Below are positions 58,099 to 64,000 of a stretch of DNA of 64,000 bases, one piece after another (positions within the stretch are counted from its first letter, which is position 1; every line of letters starts with the position of its first letter). The position numbers and the translations under genes were made by a program. Under the pieces are notes generated by a model, which had not been told where the DNA came from, did no database searches, and saw only the letters and a list, made by a program, of their open reading frames with translations. Source of the stretch: Streptomyces canus (GTDB lineage Bacteria > Actinomycetota > Actinomycetes > Streptomycetales > Streptomycetaceae). The stretch lies in NCBI RefSeq assembly GCF_001514145.1, contig NZ_KQ948669.1:1-64000 (forward strand), read 5' to 3'.

Positions 58099-59333
58099 CG
58101 AGGAGGCTCCCATCGCTGAGCGTCGTCGCGGAGGTCGTCGAAGACCGACTCCAGGGTGAGCAACGCGCGTTGCACGTGTGGCAGGTCCAACGGCGTGGAT
58201 GACGTGAGGCATTCCGCGCGTTCCTCGTCGGAACCGCCGAGCAGGGGGCCGGTGGACAGCCGTACGCGCAGCGCGCCGAGGTCGTCGCCGAAGCGGTGGC
58301 CGCCGGGTGCGGGCATGCCGAGCCGGGCGGTGAGGAAGTCCTCCAGGTCCTGGGCGTCTCCGACACCGTGCGCGGTGAGCGCGGGGCGCAGGGGGCCGAG
58401 GTCGACGTAGAGGTGGCGGCCGGCCCGCGGGGGCCGGGAGAGCGCGCCCGCGCCGACGACGACGGCGTGCACGGCGTCGGCCACACGCGCGTGGAGGCGT
58501 CCTACGGCGGCGCGGTGGGCGGTGACCGGTTCGGGCTCGGTGAGGGCGTGGGCGGCGGCCGCGGCGACGGGGACGGCGATGCGGGCGCCGAGGGCGGTCA
58601 GGACGTCCAGCACGCGCGCGTGGAGGCCGTCGCCGTTCGCCGGGAAGCGGGCGAAGGCGGCCGGCCAGCCGGTCGGGAGCAGGCTGCCGGCCAGGTCGGT
58701 GACGACGGTGACCCGGTCGGGCAGCATCTCGGCGGGGCTGAGCCAGACCGTCTCGCGCGGGGCGTGCACGGTGTCCCGCCAGGTCTCGTCACTGACCAGG
58801 TGCAGGCCCTCGCCCGCGGCGGCCTCGACGGTCTCGTGCAGCACCTCGGGCGGGGCGACGGTGGCGGTGGGGTCGTCGGCGACGGACAGCACCAGCAGCC
58901 GGGGGTCACCGCCCTCGGCACGCACGCGGCGCACGGTCTCCAGAAGGGCGTAGGGATCCGGGACACCGCCGCACTCGGCCGGTGTCGCCACGTGGAAGAC
59001 GGGTCTGCCCAACAGGCGTGCGTACGGCGCCCACCAGGCGGCGCAGGGGCGCGGCACCAGGACGTCGCCGCCGAGCGCGGCGGTCAGGGCGACCAGGAGG
59101 GAGGGGGCGCCGGGGGCGGCGGCCACGTGGTCGGGTTCGGCGGGCAGACCGCGGCGGGCCGCGTAGTCGCAGGCGGCCTCCAGGAGTGGGGTGCCGCCGC
59201 CGACCGGTTCGGCACGGGGGCGGGCCGCCGCGGCGGCGAGGACGGCGGCGAGTTCGGGCAGTACGGGCAGCCCGTCGTCGGGCAGTGGAGGGCCGTAGCG
59301 GACGGGGCCGTGGCCCTCCGGGTCGGTCCGCAT
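58095..59333 (-). CDS. Aminotransferase class I/II fold protein lacking any lysine
   Basis: A 412-aa protein with fold-type I features: PLLEAACDYAARRGL, HVAAAPGAPSLLVALTAAL, DPTATVAPPEVLHETVE (in place of NPTG), LHLVSDETWRD (in place of SDExY), and TDLAGSLLPTGWPAAFARF at the position of the SxSKxxxxxGxRxG block. The Schiff-base lysine is missing, and I find no lysine anywhere in the protein. A normal PLP aldimine cannot form, so this is probably a non-enzymatic or cofactor-less member. ATGA overlap with the NAPE-PLD-like gene downstream suggests a functional link. Start ATG 59333 with GGAGGTGACC-type ribosome binding site. Confidence 0.85.
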   Translation of the reverse strand: MRTDPEGHGPVRYGPPLPDDGLPVLPELAAVLAAAAARPRAEPVGGGTPLLEAACDYAARRGLPAEPDHVAAAPGAPSLLVALTAALGGDVLVPRPCAAWWAPYARLLGRPVFHVATPAECGGVPDPYALLETVRRVRAEGGDPRLLVLSVADDPTATVAPPEVLHETVEAAAGEGLHLVSDETWRDTVHAPRETVWLSPAEMLPDRVTVVTDLAGSLLPTGWPAAFARFPANGDGLHARVLDVLTALGARIAVPVAAAAAHALTEPEPVTAHRAAVGRLHARVADAVHAVVVGAGALSRPPRAGRHLYVDLGPLRPALTAHGVGDAQDLEDFLTARLGMPAPGGHRFGDDLGALRVRLSTGPLLGGSDEERAECLTSSTPLDLPHVQRALLTLESVFDDLRDDAQRWEPPR

Positions 59334-59489
59334 CGGTCACCTCCGTAAGGCGCTGTCCGGTGGCTCGTCCGGTCCGCCGTCTCGTGTTCTCGCGCCTGGC
59401 GCGCTCCTCGCGCTCCGAGTACCCACGGTGCCGCCCGGCCATGGGCGCCCCCGCGGGTTGCACCCGTCACACGGACCTGACGTCTCGTC

Positions 59490-60179
59490 TCAGGTGTCCG
59501 CAGCGGGGGACTTGCGGCGCAGCCGGTAGACGGCGCCCGCGGCGGCGCCGGCGATGAGTAGGGCGCCGGCGGCCAGAGCGGGTACGGAGTCGGTGAAGCT
59601 GCCGCCCTGTCCGGCGTGGACCGGGCTCTGGATGACCGCGGGGTCGCAGCTCTCGGTGCGCGGTTCGGTGCGGGGCTCGGTCTGCGGCTCGGTGCGCGGC
59701 TCGGTTTGCGGCTTGGTGCATGGGCGGTGGCTGCTGCCGGTGGCGGGGCCGCGGGTGACGGTGAACGTGGCGCTCCAGGCCTGGCCCGGTGCGCGGTCCG
59801 CGGTCGGGCAGGTGCCGTCGACGGTCCACGCGGAGTCCGGGCCGACGCCGCCGGCGCCTTCCTGAAGTTCCTGGTCGGCGGAGATGCGCGCGGTGCCGCT
59901 GTAGGCGGGGCCGGAGACCTTGTCGTCGTTGCCGGGCACCAGCTGCAGCCGGACGGTCTGCCTCTCGAAGGCCTCCGAGGTGGCGTCGACGGTGGCGGGC
60001 GGCGTCCCGGTACCGGGATCGCAGGAGACGGACACGGTGACGCTGCCGCCCGGCTGGACACTGCTCGGGCTGACCTCCGCGGCCGGTTCCGCGAAGGCGC
60101 TCGGCGGGGCGACGCCCAGGGTGACCCCGAGCGCGGGGAGGACGACGGACAGGGCCCGGAGACGGGCGGTGCGGCGCAT
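59490..60179 (-). CDS. Secreted, membrane-anchored protein with TEPx repeats
   Basis: A 229-aa protein from ATG 60179 (AAGGAG upstream). Signal peptide (1-31, ends AFA), a beta-rich domain (about 33-145; VSPSSVQPGGSVTVSVSCDPG, AWSATFTVTRG), a linker of TEPR/TEPQ repeats (about 159-178), then a hydrophobic segment (ALAAGALLIAGAAAGAVYRL) and short basic tail (RRKS). The layout is that of a surface protein anchored by its C-terminus; no LPXTG-type sorting motif is present. Two cysteines in the domain may form a disulfide. Function unknown. Confidence 0.78.
   Translation of the reverse strand: MRRTARLRALSVVLPALGVTLGVAPPSAFAEPAAEVSPSSVQPGGSVTVSVSCDPGTGTPPATVDATSEAFERQTVRLQLVPGNDDKVSGPAYSGTARISADQELQEGAGGVGPDSAWTVDGTCPTADRAPGQAWSATFTVTRGPATGSSHRPCTKPQTEPRTEPQTEPRTEPRTESCDPAVIQSPVHAGQGGSFTDSVPALAAGALLIAGAAAGAVYRLRRKSPAADT
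59653..59712 (-). repeat. Five 12-bp tandem units encoding TEPx linker
   Basis: Units of 12 bp (TCGGTBYGSGGY on the plus strand) encode Thr-Glu-Pro-Arg/Gln. The Arg/Gln codon alternates. Copy number is likely to vary between strains and would change the spacer length on the cell surface. Confidence 0.75.
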
Positions 60180-60297
60180 GGGGTGGACTCCTTCGGCCGA
60201 CGGCTGCGGGGCCCGTCGTCGGGCGTCGGGGTGACGACGACCGGACGGTGACGACGGACCGAGGGCACGACGGTCGCACCCACAGCCATCACAGCCC

Positions 60298-60350
60298 GGC
60301 CCTCCCCGTCCCGCGCGCGGCCGAAGGCCATTGGCGGGACAGGGAGGGCC
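60298..60350 (-). terminator. Terminator after the sigma factor gene
   Basis: A 17-bp stem (60298-60314 / 60334-60350) with one mismatch and a 19-nt loop that itself holds a small GGCC-GAA-GGCC hairpin (60319-60329), 59 bp downstream of the sigma factor stop on the minus strand. Confidence 0.75.
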
Positions 60351-60408
60351 GAGTGGGTGACGCCGGGGCTCCGGGGCGCCTGGGGGGAGCTCCCTCAGAG
60401 CGGTTTCG

Positions 60409-61206
60409 TCACGCGGCGGCGTCCCGCATGATCTGCTCACGCAGCCGTCCGCAGCAGCGGCTGATCAGGCGGGACACGTGCATCTGGGAGATGCCCAGCT
60501 GCTCGGCGATCCGGCTCTGCGTCATGTCGCCGAAGAACCGCATGTAGAGGATGGCGCGCTCCCGCTCGGGCAGCGCGGCCAGCCGGGGCCTGACGGCCTC
60601 GCGGTCGACGACCGTGTCCAGTGCGGGGTCGGACGAGCCGAGGGCGTCGGCGAGCGAGTAGCCGTCCTCGCTGCCGGGCAGTTCGGCGTCGAGGGAGAGG
60701 GCGGTGAAGCTCTCCAGGGCCTCGAGGCCCACCAGGACGTCCTCCTCGCTCATGTTCGCCTGCTGGGCGATCTCGGCGACGGTGGGCCTGCGGCCCGGGA
60801 TGGTCTGGGCGAGGTCCTGGGCGGCGAAGCGGACGCGGTTGCGCAGGTCCTGGACCCGGCGCGGCACGTGCAGGGTCCACATGTGGTCGCGGAAGTGCCG
60901 CTTGATCTCGCCGGTGATGGTGGGGACGGCGTAGCTCTCGAAGGCGTTGCCGCGCGCGGGGTCGTAGCGGTCGACGGCCTTGACCAGGCCGAGGGCCGCG
61001 ACCTGGCGCAGGTCATCGAAGCTCTCGCCGCGGCTGCGGAAGCGGCCGGCGAGCCGGTGGGCCATGGGCAGCCATGCCTCGACGATCCGTCCGCGCAGGG
61101 TGTCGCGCTCGGGTCCCGGGGGGAGGTCGGCGAGCCTGCGGAAGGAGGAGGCGGTGTCGGGTGCGTCGTCGTGCGGGTGGTGCTTCGCGCTCACTGAAGT
61201 GGGCAT
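60409..61206 (-). CDS. SigB/SigF/SigG-type RNA polymerase sigma factor
   Basis: A 265-aa sigma-70 group 3 protein. Region 2: LPMAHRLAGRFRSRGESFDDLRQVAALGLVKAVDRYDP then FESYAVPTITGEIKRHFRD and W-T-L-H-V-P-R-R (region 2.4/3). Region 3 has PTVAEIAQQANMSEEDVLVGLEA, and region 4.2 RIAEQLGISQMHVSRLISR. No anti-sigma or anti-anti-sigma gene is adjacent, so partner control must lie elsewhere. Such factors drive osmotic/oxidative stress genes and recognise GNNT-N15-GGGTAC/T promoters; a near match lies upstream of the divergent ThDP enzyme gene. ATG 61206. Confidence 0.93.
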   Translation of the reverse strand: MPTSVSAKHHPHDDAPDTASSFRRLADLPPGPERDTLRGRIVEAWLPMAHRLAGRFRSRGESFDDLRQVAALGLVKAVDRYDPARGNAFESYAVPTITGEIKRHFRDHMWTLHVPRRVQDLRNRVRFAAQDLAQTIPGRRPTVAEIAQQANMSEEDVLVGLEALESFTALSLDAELPGSEDGYSLADALGSSDPALDTVVDREAVRPRLAALPERERAILYMRFFGDMTQSRIAEQLGISQMHVSRLISRCCGRLREQIMRDAAA

Positions 61207-61374
61207 GTGCGTCGCAACTCCCTAGATAATGCTCTGGGTTGGACGATCGGCGGGGAGCGCGTCCGCGTTCGGACAGGCGCGGCCGTCGCGGCCGGGCGCC
61301 GCTCCCCCACACGTGCCTCCGGTCCGAAGCACTGTGACGCGCCTGCCCCCGGCCCCCGGCGGCAAACCCGGGCA

Positions 61375-61399
61375 GGTTGTCCGGGGCCGCGCAGGGTGA
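61375..61399 (+). promoter_or_regulatory. Possible SigB-type promoter of the ThDP enzyme gene
   Basis: GGTT-N15-GGGTGA matches the Streptomyces SigB consensus GNNT-N14-16-GGGTAY with one mismatch in the -10. It lies 45 bp before the ATG, next to a SigB-type sigma gene. The 237-bp gap otherwise holds nothing recognisable. Confidence 0.35.
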
Positions 61400-61443
61400 C
61401 TCGTAAGGCTGCTGCCTGTGCCATCCGATCGGGAGGTCAGCCC

Positions 61444-63240
61444 ATGAGCACCAAGGTGTCCGATCACCTCCTCGAGCGGCTCCGTGAGTGGGGTGTGGAC
61501 CATGTCTTCGGTTACCCGGGCGACGGCATCAACGGCCTGCTGGCGGCCTGGGGCCGGGCCGACGACCAGCCACGGTTCGTGCAGTCCCGGCACGAGGAGA
61601 TGTCCGCGTTCGAGGCGGTCGGTTACGCCAAGTTCAGCGGTCGCATCGGAGTGTGCGCGGCGACCTCGGGGCCCGGCGCGATCCACCTGCTCAACGGCCT
61701 GTACGACGCCAAGCTGGACCATGTGCCGGTGCTGGCAATCGTCGGCCAGACGCACCGCACCGCGATGGGCGGTTCGTACCAGCAGGAGGTGGACCTGCAC
61801 ACCCTGTTCAAGGACGTCGCCTCTGAGTTCTTGGAGACGGTGACGGTCCCCGAGCAGCTGCCGAACGTCCTGGACCGGGCGATCCGCACCGCGTACGCCC
61901 GCCGCTGCCCCACGGCGATCATCATCCCCGGGGACGTGCAGGAGCTCGACCACTCGGCGCCCACCCACGAGTTCAAGATGGTGCCGTCCAGCCTGGACCG
62001 CAGCGACTGGACGGCGGTTCCGTCCCAGGAGTCGCTGGAGCGGGCCGCGGAGATCCTCAACTCCGGTGACAAGCCCGCGATCCTGATCGGTCAGGGGGCG
62101 GCCGGAGCTCGGGCCGAGGTGGAGCGGATCGCCGAGCTGCTCGGCGCGGGCGTCGCCAAGGCGCTGCTCGGCAAGGACGCGCTGAGCGACGAACTCCCGT
62201 ACGTCACCGGCTCGATCGGCCTGCTGGGCACGCGACCGTCGTACGAACTCATGCGGGACTGCGACACCCTGCTGACCATCGGCTCGTCGTTCCCCTACAC
62301 GCAGTTCCTGCCGGACTTCGGCACGGCGCGGGGCGTGCAGATCGACATCGACCCGCACATGGTCGGGATGCGTTATCCGTACGAGGTGAATCTCGTCGGC
62401 GACGCGAAGGCGACGCTGCAGCGGCTGATCCCGATGCTGGACGTGGAGCGCGGCGGGCGCGAGTGGTACGACACGGTGTGCGACAACGTCTCACGCTGGC
62501 GCGAGGTGATGGAGCGGCGGGCGCAGCAGTCGGCCGACCCGATCAATCCGGAGTACGTGGCCCACGCCCTCGACCCGCTGCTGCCCGACAACGCGATCGT
62601 CACCTCGGACTCCGGTTCCACCGCCAACTGGTACGCCCGGCACCTGACCATGCGTCCCGGCATGCGTGCGTCGCTGTCCGGCACGCTGGCGACGATGGGC
62701 CCCGGGGTGCCGTACGCGATCGGCGCGAAGTTCGCGCACCCGGACCGGCCGGCGATCGCGCTGGTCGGGGACGGGGCGATGCAGATGAACGAGATGGCCG
62801 AGCTGATCACCGCGGCCAAGTACCGGGATCTGTGGGAGGATCCGCGGCTGATCGTCGCCATCTGGAACAACCACGACCTCAACCAGGTCACCTGGGAGAT
62901 GCGGGCCATGGAGGGCGCCCCGTCCTTCCTGCCCTCGCAGCAGCTCCCGGACGTCCAGTACGCCGCGTTCGCCCGCTCCCTCGGCCTGACCGGGATCCGG
63001 GTGGAGAAGCCGGAGGACGTGGAGGCGGCCTGGCGGGCCGGTCTCGAGGCGGACGGGCCCGCGGTCCTGGAGTTCCTCACCGACCCGGCCGTACCACCGA
63101 TCCCGCCGCACGCGAGCTGGGAGCAGATGGAGGCCACGGCCGCGTCGATCCTCAAGGGTGACGCGGACCGGGCCTCCATGGTGAAGCAGGGCTTCAAGGC
63201 GAAGGTGCAGGAGTTCCTGCCGGGGCGGGAGAAGAAGTAG
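61444..63240 (+). CDS. Thiamine diphosphate enzyme, pyruvate oxidase/acetolactate synthase-like
   Basis: A 598-aa protein. The ThDP N-terminal domain has GVDHVFGYPGDGINGLL and RHEEMSAFEAVGYAKF (cofactor-activating Glu); the C-terminal domain has VGDGAMQMNEMAELITAAKY followed by IWNNHDLNQ, the GDG-x-NN motif. It resembles PoxB/thiamine-dependent oxidoreductases more than IlvB. Pyruvate oxidase would yield acetate plus reduced quinone; FAD binding is plausible. GGGAGG before ATG. No small regulatory subunit is adjacent, which also argues against biosynthetic ALS. Its 3' end overlaps the small membrane gene on the other strand by 47 bp. Confidence 0.9.
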   Translation: MSTKVSDHLLERLREWGVDHVFGYPGDGINGLLAAWGRADDQPRFVQSRHEEMSAFEAVGYAKFSGRIGVCAATSGPGAIHLLNGLYDAKLDHVPVLAIVGQTHRTAMGGSYQQEVDLHTLFKDVASEFLETVTVPEQLPNVLDRAIRTAYARRCPTAIIIPGDVQELDHSAPTHEFKMVPSSLDRSDWTAVPSQESLERAAEILNSGDKPAILIGQGAAGARAEVERIAELLGAGVAKALLGKDALSDELPYVTGSIGLLGTRPSYELMRDCDTLLTIGSSFPYTQFLPDFGTARGVQIDIDPHMVGMRYPYEVNLVGDAKATLQRLIPMLDVERGGREWYDTVCDNVSRWREVMERRAQQSADPINPEYVAHALDPLLPDNAIVTSDSGSTANWYARHLTMRPGMRASLSGTLATMGPGVPYAIGAKFAHPDRPAIALVGDGAMQMNEMAELITAAKYRDLWEDPRLIVAIWNNHDLNQVTWEMRAMEGAPSFLPSQQLPDVQYAAFARSLGLTGIRVEKPEDVEAAWRAGLEADGPAVLEFLTDPAVPPIPPHASWEQMEATAASILKGDADRASMVKQGFKAKVQEFLPGREKK

Positions 63241-63367
63241 CCACCGGGAGGGCGGCCGGTTCGCGCCGGTCGTCCTCCTGCTCCGACAGCATCAGCTCCT
63301 CGTACCGGCCGAGCGCGAGCACGACGCCGAGCATGAGGATCGGTATGAGCGCGGCGAGGACCATCAT
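63194..63367 (-). CDS. Small single-helix membrane protein
   Basis: A 57-aa protein: one N-terminal helix (VLAALIPILMLGVVLALGRY) then acidic EELMLSEQEDDRRE and a Pro/Ala/Ser-rich end. GGAAGGA lies upstream of ATG 63367. The compact composition and clear start suggest a real small gene. It overlaps the ThDP gene 3' end by 47 bp antisense. Function unknown. Confidence 0.6.
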   Translation of the reverse strand: MMVLAALIPILMLGVVLALGRYEELMLSEQEDDRREPAALPVATSSPAPAGTPAPSP

Positions 63368-63498
63368 CGCCCTGTCCTTCCCGGGGGAGGTGCGCGGGGG
63401 GGGTCCGAGCCGAGTCTCCCGGCTTCGGTCCGGCAAACCCGGTGTCGGCCTCCGGTGCACGGGTACGCGGTGCGGACCCCGAAGATCTGGAGGGAGAC

Positions 63499-63885
63499 AT
63501 GCAGCGAGGCAGCGACCGGCTGAGTCGCCACCGTGACGACGAGATGAAGCACGAACTCCAGGGTCTGCTTCGCTCCGGGCATCCCACCCGGAGTGAGGAG
63601 TGGAACGACCCCGAGCCGACCGCCGACGACGATCCGCAGGTCTGGGGCGGACCCGTGGCGCCGGGCAGCAGCGGGGCGTCACTGGAGACCGTCCGACTGG
63701 AGCTGGCCCGGCTCCTGGGCCGCAGCTCGTTCCCCGCCACTTCCGTGGAGCTGGGGCGGGTGCTGCGCCACAAGAACGCCCCCGACGCCCTCGCAGAGGC
63801 GGTGGAGGGACTGCCACGCAAGGAGAACTACGCCAACGTCCAGGAGCTCGCTCGGGCACTCACCCGGACGGAGGGCACCCGGTGA
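63499..63885 (+). CDS. DUF2795-containing protein
   Basis: A 128-aa protein. The C-terminal 70 residues (VRLELARLLGRSSFPATSVELGRVLRHKNAPDALAEAVEGLPRKENYANVQELARAL) are a DUF2795 domain, a small helical module common in actinobacterial stress loci. The N-terminal part is charged (RGSDRLSRHRDDEMKHELQGLL). GGAGGGAG before ATG 63499 sets the start. Its stop overlaps the CBS gene start (GTGA). Role unknown; a stress context is inferred from neighbours. Confidence 0.82.
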   Translation: MQRGSDRLSRHRDDEMKHELQGLLRSGHPTRSEEWNDPEPTADDDPQVWGGPVAPGSSGASLETVRLELARLLGRSSFPATSVELGRVLRHKNAPDALAEAVEGLPRKENYANVQELARALTRTEGTR

Positions 63886-64000
63886 CGGCGGAGCTCGTGA
63901 GGGACGTGATGACGCCCGGTGTGGTGGCCGTCCGCCCGGACGCCTCGCTGGTCGAGGCGGCGCGGCTGATGCGCGCGCAGGACATCGGCGATGTCGTGGT
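63882..64000 (+). CDS. CBS domain protein (truncated by the window edge)
   Basis: Only the first 39 residues are present: VRDVMTPGVVAVRPDASLVEAARLMRAQDIGDVVV, the opening of a cystathionine-beta-synthase (CBS) domain. GTG 63882 overlaps the DUF2795 stop by 4 bp. CBS pairs bind adenosine nucleotides and act as energy sensors; the rest lies beyond 64000. Confidence 0.85.
   Translation, partial: MTAELVRDVMTPGVVAVRPDASLVEAARLMRAQDIGDVV

Noticed and set aside
1..64000. tRNA, rRNA, CRISPR arrays or insertion sequences
   Set aside because: I saw no cloverleaf with a TTCGA-type arm, no regular spaced repeats, and no transposase or terminal inverted repeat.

Overview
The window is a typical Streptomyces chromosome segment: very high GC, strong third-position GC bias, frequent GTG/TTG starts, GGAGG-type ribosome binding sites, 4-bp ATGA/GTGA gene overlaps, long 3' hairpins, and actinobacterial families (nSTAND/WD40 proteins, DUF5753 and DUF574 proteins, WYL regulators, SigB/F/G-type sigma factors, CBM2 cellulases). 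I count 53 protein-coding loci, counting one interrupted gene and one cut by the right edge. I see no rRNA, tRNA, CRISPR array, insertion sequence, integrase or prophage.

Layout. 65-2056: marR with a TAG-interrupted isochorismatase-like gene behind it, divergent from a quinone-oxidoreductase-type gene across a long palindromic operator. 2131-5300: secreted sialidase with a LamG domain plus a DUF4185/DUF5005-like protein. 5236-7310: SBF-type transporter divergent from a LysR gene. 7644-9470: long-chain acyl-CoA ligase. 9497-17826: five head-to-tail secreted carbohydrate-active genes (GH105, jelly-roll lyase-like, GH29, GH27-GH18 fusion, sugar dehydrogenase with CBM and FN3 modules) joined by gaps of 12 bp or less, one of them an ATGA overlap; this looks like one operon. 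18123-19757: aldo/keto reductase and SDR, convergent around a strong hairpin. 19827-26626: HTH-nSTAND-WD40 protein, GT-C-like membrane protein, His-rich methyltransferase, phytanoyl-CoA dioxygenase. 26725-36097: cellulase cluster (GH6, GH5, GH48, GH74, each with a CBM2) with CebR-type boxes in the GH5/GH48 divergent promoter and a LacI-type palindrome before GH74. 36255-41811: MmpS-like protein, PL11 rhamnogalacturonan lyase, WYL regulator with its palindrome and two small partner genes, methyltransferase with pterin dehydratase. 42006-44690: two XRE regulators and a DUF574 methyltransferase. 44837-52847: orphan narJ, orphan dnaK with a HAIR-like promoter, GDPD, CorA-like protein, OsmC, and a VWA/MoxR pair. 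53025-64000: holin-like/phosphodiesterase fusion, two MBL-fold proteins with a DedA protein, an aminotransferase-fold protein without any lysine, a TEPx-repeat surface protein, a SigB-type sigma factor, a ThDP enzyme and stress-type small genes (DUF2795, CBS).

How the parts fit. Much of the left and middle is plant cell-wall deconstruction: cellulose (GH5, GH6, GH48), xyloglucan backbone (GH74), fucosyl/galactosyl decorations (GH29, GH27) and rhamnogalacturonan (PL11 then GH105). The cellulase part carries cellobiose-responsive (CebR) signatures; the five-gene operon does not. The right third is stress and envelope housekeeping.

Unusual points: the lysine-free aminotransferase-fold protein, the GH27-GH18 fusion, a pectate-lyase signature at the N-terminus of the GH29 protein, a three-copy modular hairpin repeat at gene 3' ends, a 221-bp antisense gene overlap, and the in-frame TAG in the isochorismatase-like gene.
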